This document shows positions 48,303 to 57,695 of a stretch of DNA of 64,000 nucleotides, in pieces. The translations under genes were made by a program, and so were the position numbers. Numbering within the stretch: position 1 is the first letter of the stretch; every line of letters starts with the position of its first letter. The DNA is from Ideonella livida (GTDB lineage Bacteria > Pseudomonadota > Gammaproteobacteria > Burkholderiales > Burkholderiaceae_C), in NCBI RefSeq assembly GCF_010499455.1, contig NZ_JAAGOH010000001.1:310001-374000 (forward strand). The letters are read 5' to 3'. The notes beneath the pieces were generated by a model. That model worked only from the letters and a program-made list of their open reading frames with translations. It made no database searches and was not told the DNA's origin.

Positions 48303-48752
48303 TCAGCCGCGCCCGGTGGAGCCGAAGCCGCCCTCGCCGCGCTGGCTGGCGTCGAAACTGTCCACCACACGGAAAGCCGCCTGGACCACCGGCACGATCA
48401 CCAACTGGGCGATCCGCTCCAGCGGCTGCACGGTGAAGGCGGTCTGGCCGCGGTTCCAGCAGCTCACCATCAGCGGGCCCTGGTAGTCGGAATCGATCAG
48501 CCCCACCAGGTTGCCCAGCACGATCCCATGCTTGTGGCCCAGCCCGGAGCGCGGCAGGATCATCGCCGCCAGACCGGGATCGCCCAGGTGCACCGCCAAG
48601 CCGGTGGGAATCAGCGCGGTGGCACCCGGTGCCAGTTCAAGAGGCGCGTCCAGGCAGGCCCGCAGGTCCAGCCCGGCGCTGCCGGGGGTGGCGTAGGCCG
48701 GGAGCTGGTCCGCCAGTCGGGCGTCCAGCACCTTCACGTCAATGGTCGTCAT
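48303..48752 (-). CDS. dut: Deoxyuridine 5'-triphosphate nucleotidohydrolase
   Basis: The 149-residue trimeric enzyme hydrolyses dUTP. The five dUTPase motifs are visible: [46 protein letters not shown] and the C-terminal GEGGFGSTG. It begins 2 bases after the coaBC stop, so the two are one operon. Confidence 0.96.
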   Translation of the reverse strand: MTTIDVKVLDARLADQLPAYATPGSAGLDLRACLDAPLELAPGATALIPTGLAVHLGDPGLAAMILPRSGLGHKHGIVLGNLVGLIDSDYQGPLMVSCWNRGQTAFTVQPLERIAQLVIVPVVQAAFRVVDSFDASQRGEGGFGSTGRG

Positions 48753-48754
48753 GG

Positions 48755-50023
48755 TCAGGTCGGGGAAGGAAACGTCGGGGCGTTGGCCAGGCGCCGGGCG
48801 ATCTCGGCCACCAGGGCGCGCGCCAAGGTCAGTTTGGGTGCACGCGGCAACTCCACCGCGCCCTGGGCGTCCACCAGCAGCAAGGCGTTGTCGTCCTGGC
48901 CGAACGTCGCCGGGCCGATGTTGCCCACCAGCAGGGGCACACCCTTGCGCTCGCGCTTCTCGCGGGCGTGGCGCAGCAGGTCGTGGCTTTCGGCGGCAAA
49001 GCCCACGCACCAGGGCCGCTGGCCTGCGGGCAGGCGCGCCACAGCGGCCAGGATGTCAGGGTTCTCGGTCAGGCTGAGCGTGGGCACACGCTGCTCGGCA
49101 GTCTTCTTGATCTTCTCGCCTGCCAGGGCGGCGGGCCGCCAGTCGGCCACGGCGGCCGTGGCCACGAACAACCCGTGCTGCGGCGCCAACGGCAGCACGG
49201 CGTCAAACATCTGCTGAGCGCTCTGCACGTTCAAGCGGCGCACGCCCGCGGGCGTGGGCAGGTGCACCGGCCCGGCCACCAGGGTGACCTCGGCGCCGGC
49301 CTCGGCCGCCGCACGGGCGATGGCAAAACCCATCTTGCCGCTGGAGTGGTTGGTGATGCCGCGCACCGGGTCGATGGGCTCGAAGGTGGGGCCGGCGGTG
49401 ATCAGCACCCGGCGGCCGGCCAGAAGCTTGGGCTGGAAGAAGGCGATGAGCGCGTCCCGCAGCTCGGCCGGCTCGAGCATGCGGCCGTCACCCACCTCGC
49501 CGCAGGCCTGGTCGCCCGCGCCGGGCCCCAGGACGGTGGCGCCGTCGGCACGGAGCTGCGCCACGTTGCGCTGGGTGGCCGGGTGGGACCACATCTCGCG
49601 GTTCATGGCCGGAGCCACCAGCAGGGGCACACGCTCGAGCGGCCGCGCCAGGCACAGCAGCGAGAGCAGGTCATCGGCCCGGCCCTGCACCAGCTTGGCC
49701 ATGAAGTCGGCGCTGGCGGGGGCAATCAGCACCGCATCGGCCTCGCGCGAGAGGCCGATGTGCGCCATGTTGTTGTCCGGCCGCGCATCCCACTGGCTGG
49801 TGAACACCGGGCGGTTGGACAAGGCCTGCAGGGTCACCGGGGTGATGAAGGCCTCGGCCGCGGCGGTCATCACCACCTGCACGGTGGCGCCGGCCTTAAC
49901 CAGCTCGCGCGTCAGGTCGGCAGCCTTGTAGCAGGCGATGCCGCCGCTCAGGCCCAAGACGATGTGGCGGCCGGCCAGCTCGGCGCCGGCGGTCGCCCCG
50001 GGAGCAGGCGCAGCACAGGTCAT
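48755..50023 (-). CDS. coaBC: Bifunctional phosphopantothenoylcysteine decarboxylase / phosphopantothenate-cysteine ligase
   Basis: The 422-residue enzyme catalyses two steps of coenzyme A synthesis. The decarboxylase half has [17 protein letters not shown] and the Cys in [13 protein letters not shown], and the ligase half begins [19 protein letters not shown] with [11 protein letters not shown] 50023 was chosen because the sequence upstream is not conserved-looking. It is followed by dut, the usual coaBC-dut order. Confidence 0.95.
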   Translation of the reverse strand: MTCAAPAPGATAGAELAGRHIVLGLSGGIACYKAADLTRELVKAGATVQVVMTAAAEAFITPVTLQALSNRPVFTSQWDARPDNNMAHIGLSREADAVLIAPASADFMAKLVQGRADDLLSLLCLARPLERVPLLVAPAMNREMWSHPATQRNVAQLRADGATVLGPGAGDQACGEVGDGRMLEPAELRDALIAFFQPKLLAGRRVLITAGPTFEPIDPVRGITNHSSGKMGFAIARAAAEAGAEVTLVAGPVHLPTPAGVRRLNVQSAQQMFDAVLPLAPQHGLFVATAAVADWRPAALAGEKIKKTAEQRVPTLSLTENPDILAAVARLPAGQRPWCVGFAAESHDLLRHAREKRERKGVPLLVGNIGPATFGQDDNALLLVDAQGAVELPRAPKLTLARALVAEIARRLANAPTFPSPT

Positions 50024-50069
50024 GGCGTGTCTCGTCCTTGCGTGCGGTGAGGTCAGGCGGCGCGGGGGC

Positions 50070-50942
<873 letters not shown>

Positions 50943-51016
50943 GGGGTCTCCGGACAGGGTGAACAAAGGGCGGCAGTTTCGCATGAGCCCCTGTCGGGCG
51001 GAGACCAGACGGCCGT

Positions 51017-51568
51017 TCAGGCCCTGCGGGGCGGGTCAGGATGCAGGCGCGCCATGGCCAGCACGTCCACGTACCGGCCATCGCGCAGGGCATAGGCCCG
51101 CATGACCCCCTCCTGCACGAAGCCGAAGCGCTGGTACAGGGCGATGGCGCGCGCGTTGTCGGTGTAGACGGTGAGCTCCAGGCGCAGCACGCCGGCCCAG
51201 CGGTCGGCGTAGTCGCACAGCGCCCCCATCAGCGCCGCGCCCACGCCCCGGCCCTGCCAGGCCCCGCGCACGCTGATGCCCAGGCCCAGGACATGGCGCC
51301 GCCGCACCTGCGGCGAAACGGTGTGCAGCCCGGCTGAGGCGATGACCTCCGGCAGCCCTGAGGGCCCGACCGCCTGCGCCACCAGCTGCAGGTCGGCGCG
51401 CTGCGGCCCGGCGGCTGCCGGCTCAGTCAGGCGCTGCCGCCAGGCCTCCACCGATGGCCAGGGCAGCTGCAGGGTGCCGGCCTGCACGGCCTCGTCCCCG
51501 AAGAGTTGGGCGAAAGCCTCGGCATCGGCCGGGGTCGCGCGGCGCAAGGTGAAGGCGGGAGCGGTCAT
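51017..51568 (-). CDS. GNAT family N-acetyltransferase
   Basis: The 183-residue protein has a GNAT fold with the CoA-binding segment [19 protein letters not shown] (R/Q-x-x-G-x-G/A) and the [21 protein letters not shown] motif of acetyltransferases acting on small molecules or protein N-termini. The substrate is unknown. It is separated from the YecA-like gene by 74 bases. Confidence 0.88.
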   Translation of the reverse strand: MTAPAFTLRRATPADAEAFAQLFGDEAVQAGTLQLPWPSVEAWRQRLTEPAAAGPQRADLQLVAQAVGPSGLPEVIASAGLHTVSPQVRRRHVLGLGISVRGAWQGRGVGAALMGALCDYADRWAGVLRLELTVYTDNARAIALYQRFGFVQEGVMRAYALRDGRYVDVLAMARLHPDPPRRA

Positions 51569-51682
51569 GGATCACCCTGAGGGCATGGGGAGTGGACTGC
51601 CGGCCAGTCTAGGCCCGTGCGGGCGCCGAACTACCCCGCCCCCACCCCGCTTATCCAGGGCTAGGCGGCCTCAAGGCCTTTC

Positions 51683-51688
51683 TACAGT
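51683..51688 (+). promoter_or_regulatory. -10-like element just before the GT41-like gene
   Basis: TACAGT in the context CTACAGTG ends 9 bases before ATG 51698, with no Shine-Dalgarno sequence in between, so the transcript may be leaderless. The same octamer has the same spacing before the MFS gene. Confidence 0.35.
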
Positions 51689-51697
51689 GGCTGCACC

Positions 51698-53695
51698 ATG
51701 AGCGCGACCGCCCCGTCACCCCACACCGCTGCGCCTGCGGCGCCCGGCGACGGCGGCGTGATGGCCGGCGTGGCCGCCGAACGCCACCGCCTGGCCGGCC
51801 TGCGGGCATACAAGGCGCAAGACTGGGAGACCGCGGTGGCCCATTTCCGGCGGGCGGCCACCGAGGCCCCAGCCGAGGAACTGCCCTGGCTGAACCTGGG
51901 CCGTGCCCAACTGGCCGCCGGGCAGTGGGAGGAGGCCGAGGCCAGCGCCCGCCAGGCGGTGGAAGTGGCCCCCGACAGCCCGCTGGCGCGCCGCCTGCTG
52001 GGCGAAATCCTGGGCCAGCGGCACCGCTTTGCTGAGGCGGCCCGGCTGCTGGACGCCCTGCCGGCGCACGCCCCCCGCGACGCCGATTGGCACAACGCCC
52101 ACGGCAACCTGCTCTTCCAGGCCCGTCGCCTGCAGGAGGCGCTGGGCGCCTACATGGCCGCGCTGCAGCTGCGGCTGGACGACGCCCTGGTCCACTACCG
52201 CCTGGGCCTGACGTTTAAGGACCTGGGTCTGACCCGCGAGGCCACCGAGTGCTTCCGCTCGGCGGTGCAACTGGACCGCGAGGGGCCGACCCGGGCGCTG
52301 GCGCTGTCCCTGCTGGTGCACGAAGGCCGGCAGACTTGTGACTGGACCCACACCGAGGCCGACACCGCCGCCCTGCTGGCTGCGGTGGACAGCGCCGACG
52401 AGACCGACGCCCAGCTGCTGTCCCCCTTTGCCCTGCTGGCCATCGACGCCACCCCCGAGCAGCAGCGCCGCTGCGGCGCGCTGCGGGTACGCGGCCTCAC
52501 CCGCCACCTCACGCCCCTGCCACCGGCGGGGCCGCGCCAGCCGGGCCGGCTGCGGCTGGGCTACCTGTCCTGCGACTTCAGCCAGCACGCCACCTCGGTG
52601 CTGCTGGCCGAGCTGCTGGAGCTGCGCGACCGCAGCCGCTTCGAGGTTTTCCTCTACTCGCATGGCGCCGACGACGGCAGCGCCATCGGGGCGCGGGTGC
52701 GCGCCGCGGCAGACCACTGGCACGACGTCAGCCAGTCCTCGCATGGCGACATCGCCCGCCTGATGCGGGCCCACGACCTGGACATCGCGGTGGACCTCAA
52801 AGGCCACACCCGAGGCAGCCGCTTTGAACTGCTGGCCTGGCGACCGGCCCGGGTGCAGGCCGCCTGGCTGGGCTACCCCGCCACCACCGGCGCCGACTTC
52901 ATCGACTACCTGATTGGCGACCCGGTGGTGACCCCGCTGGAACACGCGGACGACTTCAGCGAGCGCATCGCCCAGCTGCCCTACGCCTACCAGCCCAACG
53001 ACCGGCACCGTGCCCTGCCACCCGCCCCGCCGCGCGCGGCGCTGGGCCTGCCGCAGGACGCGGTGGTGCTGTGCAGCTTCAACCAGGCCTACAAGATCAG
53101 CCCGAGGCTGCTGGACCTGTGGGCCGAGATCCTGGCCCGCGCGCCGAACACCGTGCTGTGGATGCTGGCCTGGAACCCGCACGCCCAGGTCAACCTGATG
53201 CGGGAGCTGGGCGCCCGGGGCGTGGCCGCCTCGCGGGTGGCCTGGGCGCCCAAGCTGCCGCTGGACGCGCACATCGCCCGACTGCGGCAGGCCGACCTCT
53301 TCCTGGACACCTGGCCCTGCAACGCCCACACCACCGCCAGCGAGGCGCTGTGGGCCGGCGTCCCCGTGCTGACCGTGCCCGGCCGGACCTTCGCCTCCCG
53401 CGTGGCCGCCAGCCTGGTGCACGCCTGCGCCCTGGGTGCGCTGGTGTGCGAGGACGAGGCGGCCTATGTGGCACGCGCCGTCTCCCTGGCCCGCAATCCC
53501 GACACCCTGGCGGGCATCAAGGCCTTCCTGGAGCGGCGGCGCCTTCGCCTGCCGTTGTTCAACACCCCGCGACTGGCCGGCGCGCTGGACGCCCTGTACG
53601 AACGCATGGCCGCCCGGCACGCCGCCGGCCTGCCCCCCGACCACCTGCCTGCCCAGTGCCTGCCCGACGAGGCCGGCCCGGCCCTGGGCGGCTGA
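51698..53695 (+). CDS. TPR protein with O-GlcNAc-transferase-like (GT41) domain
   Basis: The 665-residue protein has four to five N-terminal TPR-like repeats (about 37-200) and a C-terminal GT41 domain related to eukaryotic O-GlcNAc transferase. Conserved segments are GYLSCDFSQHATS with His297, the equivalent of the catalytic-site His, DLKGHTRGSRFELLAWRPA, FNQAYKISP with Lys466, the UDP-binding Lys, and LDTWPCNAHTTASEALW. Such proteins transfer GlcNAc or a related sugar to Ser/Thr, or act as in bacterial protein glycosylation. It heads a set of glycosyl- and sulfotransferase-like genes and has no signal peptide, so it acts in the cytoplasm. The acceptor is unknown; flagellin is the best guess from flhD nearby. 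Confidence 0.87.
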   Translation: MSATAPSPHTAAPAAPGDGGVMAGVAAERHRLAGLRAYKAQDWETAVAHFRRAATEAPAEELPWLNLGRAQLAAGQWEEAEASARQAVEVAPDSPLARRLLGEILGQRHRFAEAARLLDALPAHAPRDADWHNAHGNLLFQARRLQEALGAYMAALQLRLDDALVHYRLGLTFKDLGLTREATECFRSAVQLDREGPTRALALSLLVHEGRQTCDWTHTEADTAALLAAVDSADETDAQLLSPFALLAIDATPEQQRRCGALRVRGLTRHLTPLPPAGPRQPGRLRLGYLSCDFSQHATSVLLAELLELRDRSRFEVFLYSHGADDGSAIGARVRAAADHWHDVSQSSHGDIARLMRAHDLDIAVDLKGHTRGSRFELLAWRPARVQAAWLGYPATTGADFIDYLIGDPVVTPLEHADDFSERIAQLPYAYQPNDRHRALPPAPPRAALGLPQDAVVLCSFNQAYKISPRLLDLWAEILARAPNTVLWMLAWNPHAQVNLMRELGARGVAASRVAWAPKLPLDAHIARLRQADLFLDTWPCNAHTTASEALWAGVPVLTVPGRTFASRVAASLVHACALGALVCEDEAAYVARAVSLARNPDTLAGIKAFLERRRLRLPLFNTPRLAGALDALYERMAARHAAGLPPDHLPAQCLPDEAGPALGG

Positions 53696-53719
53696 GCCCC
53701 CTGTCCACACGGCCCGCAC

Positions 53720-55354
53720 ATGCATCCCCACGACCTGCCCTGGCCCGACGCCGCGCCCACCCCGGCCCTGCACCTGTGCCTGCTGCAGCCCCCCGGCTAC
53801 GTGCACACCCTGGGCCTGGTCGATGCCGCCCGCTACCTGCGCTGGCAGCTGCGCCGCCAGGGCGCCAGCGTGAGCCTGGCCAAGAACCGCCTGCGCCACG
53901 ACGCGGTCAACCTGGTGCTGGGCGCCCACCTGCTGGGCCGCCACCCCACCCTGCCGCCGGACCTGCTGGACGGCCACTGCTGCCTGGTCGTCAACCTGGA
54001 GCAGCTCGGCCCTGGCGGCGCCCCGGTGGCCCCGGACTACCTGGCCCTGCTGCAGCGCAGCGCGGTGGTGGACTACGACACGGGCAACCTGGCCGCCTAT
54101 GCCCGCGATCCGGCTGATGTGCCCGTGATCGGCTTCGGGCCCGCCTCCTACCTGGTGCCGACCGACCCCCTGCCCCTGGGCCAGCGGCCCATCGACCTGC
54201 TGTTCTTTGGCAGCCTCAACGAGCGCCGCCGTGCCTTGCTGGCCCGGATCGAGGCCGCCGGCCTGCAGGTCACCCAGTTCGACCACCCGCTCTATGCCCA
54301 GGAGCGCGACCACTTCATCGGACAGGCCAAGGCCGTGCTCAACGGCCACTTCTACGCCACCAGCCGTTTCGAGCAGGTGCGGGCCTTCCACGTGCTGTCG
54401 CTGGGCACGCCGCTGCTGTCCGAGCGCGGCCCGCTGACCCAGGCCGCGCCGGTGTTCGAGGCGGCGGTCGACTGGTTGCCCGCCGACGACCTGGCCCTGA
54501 CGCGCTTCCTGCGCGAAGACTTCGGCTCGCCCGCCTGGTGCGCCAGCGCCCAGGCCCGCCTGCACGCCTTTGCCCACGACCAAGCGGCCGACAGCGCCCT
54601 GCAGCAGGCCTACGCCGGCCTGCTGGGCTTTGCCGCCGGCTACGCCCAGGCCTACGCCCGGGCCCGGCCGGCCCCCGGCCCCTGGCGGCCGCGCTGCATC
54701 AACCTGGGCTCCGGCAAGGACTACCGGCCCGGCTGGCTCAACCTCGACATCCTGGAACGCACCCAGCCCGACCTGGTGTTGGACCTGGGCCAGCCCCGGC
54801 AGTGGCCCCTGCAGGCCACCGGCCCGCTGGGCGCCACCGTGCGCCTGGAGGCCGGGTCGGTGGACCTGGTCTACGCCAACAACGTGCTCGAACACGTGCC
54901 CGACCTGCCCGCCCTGATGGGCAATGTGCTGACGCTGCTGCGCGAAGGCGGCGAGTTCCACATCGAGGTGCCCTACGAAGGCGCCTGCACCGCCTGGCAG
55001 GACCCCACCCACGTGCGTGCCCTCAATGAGGCGTCCTGGCGTTACTACACCGAATGGTTCTGGTACCTGGGCTGGTTTGAACACCGCTTCGAGACCGCCC
55101 AGTTCCAGTGGCTGGACGAGCAGCTGCGGCCCTGCACCCGCGACCAGGCCGCCTTCATGAAGCTCACCCTGCGCAAGGTGGCCACCACCCCGCGCGAGCG
55201 CACCCTGGCCCGCACCCTGCAGCCCGACTTCGGTGGCCTGCCGCAGGACTGGCCGGCCGACCCCACCCCCGACACCCCGCCGCAGGTCGCCCCTGCGGCC
55301 GGCAGCGCAACGCCCCCTCCCCTGCAGGCCGCCACCCGGCCGCAGCCCGCCTGA
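53720..55354 (+). CDS. Fusion of glycosyltransferase-like domain and SAM methyltransferase
   Basis: The 544-residue protein has two parts. Residues about 15-310 resemble a CgeB-like/glycosyltransferase group 1 domain, with LLFFGSLNERRRALLARI and the sugar-nucleotide-side region VRAFHVLSLGTPLLSERGP. Residues about 325-480 are a class I methyltransferase, with INLGSGKDYRPGWLNLDI as motif I and DLVYANNVLEHVPDLPAL. The C-terminal tail is Pro/Ala-rich and probably disordered. It could add and methylate a sugar in one polypeptide. It follows the GT41 gene by 24 bases, which supports a shared transcript. Confidence 0.8.
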   Translation: MHPHDLPWPDAAPTPALHLCLLQPPGYVHTLGLVDAARYLRWQLRRQGASVSLAKNRLRHDAVNLVLGAHLLGRHPTLPPDLLDGHCCLVVNLEQLGPGGAPVAPDYLALLQRSAVVDYDTGNLAAYARDPADVPVIGFGPASYLVPTDPLPLGQRPIDLLFFGSLNERRRALLARIEAAGLQVTQFDHPLYAQERDHFIGQAKAVLNGHFYATSRFEQVRAFHVLSLGTPLLSERGPLTQAAPVFEAAVDWLPADDLALTRFLREDFGSPAWCASAQARLHAFAHDQAADSALQQAYAGLLGFAAGYAQAYARARPAPGPWRPRCINLGSGKDYRPGWLNLDILERTQPDLVLDLGQPRQWPLQATGPLGATVRLEAGSVDLVYANNVLEHVPDLPALMGNVLTLLREGGEFHIEVPYEGACTAWQDPTHVRALNEASWRYYTEWFWYLGWFEHRFETAQFQWLDEQLRPCTRDQAAFMKLTLRKVATTPRERTLARTLQPDFGGLPQDWPADPTPDTPPQVAPAAGSATPPPLQAATRPQPA

Positions 55355-55392
55355 AACGGCGCCACGCCCGCCCACCAAGACAAGGAGCCCCC

Positions 55393-56736
55393 ATGACCGC
55401 CCCCACCAAGGAATTCCTGCTGCTGAGCTTTGACCACCCGCAGCAGGCGGTGAGCAGCGTGGCCGGCCGCATGGCCGCCGGCCTGACCTGCCTGGGCCTG
55501 AACGCCCGCGTGCTGCACCTGCCCGCCGACGCCGCCGAGCTTGCACGCCTGGGCAGCGAGCAGGTGGCCGGCATCCTCTCCCTGGGCCCCCTGCCGCTGG
55601 CCACCCGGGTCGAGGGTGAGGTGCTCTGGCGCCGCTTCAAGGTCCCGGTGTCGGTCTACCTGCTGGATGCGGTGCTCTACGACCTGGCCCGGGTGCCGGT
55701 GATGCGCGACTTCCTGGCCGACGCCGTGGCCGACGGCCGCCTGGGCCTGATCTCCCCGGAAGCCGGCTACCGCGAGTGGCTGGCCGAGGCGGTGCCGGTA
55801 CGCTGGCAGCACCTGCCCTTTGGCGCCTTTCCGGCGCTGGGCGCCCTGGCCGAGCCCGTGGCCCCGCAGCAACGGCTGTGCGTGGTCGGTCACGTGGGCA
55901 ACGAGCTGGGCGGCGGCCAGGCCGGCGAAAGCCTGGAAGCCCTGCTGCAGCGCACCCTGCAGCATTTCACCGACGCCACCGCCCGGGCCCGCGTGGCCGA
56001 GGCCCTGCGCGCGCCCCACGCCCACGCCATGCCCGCCCGCACCGTGGCCGACGCCCTGTGCTGGAGCCCGCGCGAGGTGCTGGTGCGCGACCGCCTGGCC
56101 GCCCTGGTGGCCATCGACTCCTGGGTCAAGCGCGAGCGCCGGCTGCAAGCCGTGGAAAGCCTGCGCGAGCTGCCCGTGGACTTCTTCGGCACCGGCTGGG
56201 ACCGGCTGCTGCCGGCAGGCCCGCACTGGCGCCACGTCGGCCAGATCGCCCACGGCGACATCGCCCGGCTGCTGCCGCACTACCAGGCCCTGGTCAACTT
56301 CGACCCCAACTGGGCCCATGGCGTGCACGACCGGGTCTACACCGCCGCGGCCATGGGCTGCCCGGTGCTGACCAACCACAACAGCGGCCTGGACGCCGCC
56401 GGCCTGCCGGAGTCCCTGGTCTGGCGCTACGACGCCAACCGCCCGGACCTGGCCACCCTGGTGGAAGAGGCCGGCTGGCTGCACCGCCCGGCCCTGGCCC
56501 GCAGCCCCGGCGAGGCGGTGCTGGCCCGCCACAACTGGGCCAGCCGCATGATCGAGTGGGTGCAGGCCGAAGACAGCCACGTGCCCGCCGACGCCGACCA
56601 GCAAGAAGCCGCCAGCCAGCGCCTGCGCCTGGGCGCGCCCACGCTCAAGGTGGTGACCGGCGCCGGTGCCCCCACGCCCGCCTGGCGCGCGCCCCGCCTG
56701 CCCCGCGGCGTCAGCACCGCGGTCTGCCCGGTCTGA
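55393..56736 (+). CDS. CgeB-like glycosyltransferase
   Basis: The 447-residue protein ends in the C-terminal half typical of CgeB/GT1-type enzymes: FFGTGWDRLLP, then HVGQIAHGDIARLLPHYQALVN and GVHDRVYTAAAMGCPVLTN with the Asn-His-Asn-Ser-Gly sugar-nucleotide side. The N-terminal half (1-200) looks like the acceptor-binding Rossmann fold. The ATG follows AAGGAG at 6 bases. It is codirectional with its neighbours, 38 bases after the preceding gene. Confidence 0.82.
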   Translation: MTAPTKEFLLLSFDHPQQAVSSVAGRMAAGLTCLGLNARVLHLPADAAELARLGSEQVAGILSLGPLPLATRVEGEVLWRRFKVPVSVYLLDAVLYDLARVPVMRDFLADAVADGRLGLISPEAGYREWLAEAVPVRWQHLPFGAFPALGALAEPVAPQQRLCVVGHVGNELGGGQAGESLEALLQRTLQHFTDATARARVAEALRAPHAHAMPARTVADALCWSPREVLVRDRLAALVAIDSWVKRERRLQAVESLRELPVDFFGTGWDRLLPAGPHWRHVGQIAHGDIARLLPHYQALVNFDPNWAHGVHDRVYTAAAMGCPVLTNHNSGLDAAGLPESLVWRYDANRPDLATLVEEAGWLHRPALARSPGEAVLARHNWASRMIEWVQAEDSHVPADADQQEAASQRLRLGAPTLKVVTGAGAPTPAWRAPRLPRGVSTAVCPV

Positions 56737-56776
56737 GTCCACATCCGACGCCGCGCCTCCCCCGCGCCAAGCCACC

Positions 56777-57550
56777 ATGCCCGCCACCCTGCGCCTGATC
56801 CACCTGGCGGCCAGCCTGGACACCCCCCGCACCGCCTGGCTGCAGGCCCTGGGCCAGCTGCCAGGCGTGCAATGGGTGGGCAGCCGGCGCGGCCCCCCGG
56901 GCCAGCCCGACCTGCGCAGCGCCGCCTGCCTGCTGGGCGCCTGGCCCGCCAACCGCATCCCCCGCCCGCTGGTGCAAGCCTGGCTGGGCCCGGCCCTGCG
57001 GCCCGACACCACCCACCTGCTGCTGGGCCCGGGCATGTTCCTGCCCCACCACCGCTGGCGCGGCGCCGTGCTGCTGCAAGACCCGGAAACCGCCTTCCTG
57101 CACCGCTGGGCCGGCGAGGCCGAAGCCTGGGGCCTGAGCCCCGAGGCCCCCGCCCTGCTGGGCCTGTGGGAGGTGCGCCAGCGCCCCCGCCTGGCCCTGT
57201 GGGCCCACAGCCTGGCGCCGGAACAGGCCTGGCGGCTCCACGTGATGGACGACCCGGTGCAGCAGTACCTGTTCGTCTTCGGTCTGCGCCTGACCCAGCT
57301 GCGGCGCAGCCGCCAACCCCTGCTGGAGGTGCCCGCCGCCCGGGACGACCCCAGCGCCGCCTGGCAACGCCTGCTGCAGGCCCTGGAGCTGCCGCCCTGG
57401 CCCCAGCCGGCCGGCTGGGCCAGTGCCCTGCGCCCGCCGGCGCCAGCCCATCCGGGCTGGCCGCTGCCCCGGGCGGCCTTCCGCCGCCTGGCCCTGCACC
57501 ACGGCCTGGCACCACCGCCCACCCCCTCGGACCGGCCTCAAGTGACTTGA
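56777..57550 (+). CDS. Unrecognised protein in the glycosylation cluster
   Basis: I cannot assign a family to this 257-residue product. It begins with a hydrophobic strand (TLRLIHLAASLDTPRTAWL), carries LLGPGMFLPHHRWRGAVLLQ and a Trp/Arg/Leu-rich second half, and has no signal peptide. The N-terminal strand followed by Thr-Pro-Arg-Thr resembles the start of sulfotransferase folds, but the PAPS motif is not clear. The gene is codirectional with the glycosyltransferase genes, 40 bases after the previous one, and its stop lies inside an inverted repeat. Confidence 0.55.
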   Translation: MPATLRLIHLAASLDTPRTAWLQALGQLPGVQWVGSRRGPPGQPDLRSAACLLGAWPANRIPRPLVQAWLGPALRPDTTHLLLGPGMFLPHHRWRGAVLLQDPETAFLHRWAGEAEAWGLSPEAPALLGLWEVRQRPRLALWAHSLAPEQAWRLHVMDDPVQQYLFVFGLRLTQLRRSRQPLLEVPAARDDPSAAWQRLLQALELPPWPQPAGWASALRPPAPAHPGWPLPRAAFRRLALHHGLAPPPTPSDRPQVT

Positions 57551-57551
57551 G
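57537..57551. other. Inverted repeat at the end of the unknown glycosylation-cluster gene
   Basis: CTCAAG-TGA-CTTGAG is a perfect 6+6 inverted repeat around the stop codon of the gene ending at 57550. The related sequence CCGGCCTTAAGT recurs 61 bases later (57593-57604), matching CCGGCCTCAAGT at 57532-57543. Confidence 0.5.
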
Positions 57552-57695
57552 CGCCGACGGCCCCCGAACAACCCGGGCTCCGCCCACCTGATCCGGCCTT
57601 AAGTCCACGACCCCGACCCCTAGAGTCCTCCCCACATCCCGGCGCCACCCTACGGTGCCCTGCCCCAGACCCCACCACCCTCCCGGAGAAACCGC

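Noticed and set aside
51716-55546. Minus-strand frame of 1276 codons across the glycosylation island
   Set aside because: It spans three plus-strand genes with clear domains; length alone is not evidence in 70% GC DNA.
57537-57620. Sigma-28 (FliA) promoter before the DUF3431-TPR gene
   Set aside because: CTCAAGT and CTTAAGT resemble flagellar -35 elements, but the spacing and the GCCGATA -10 do not fit.
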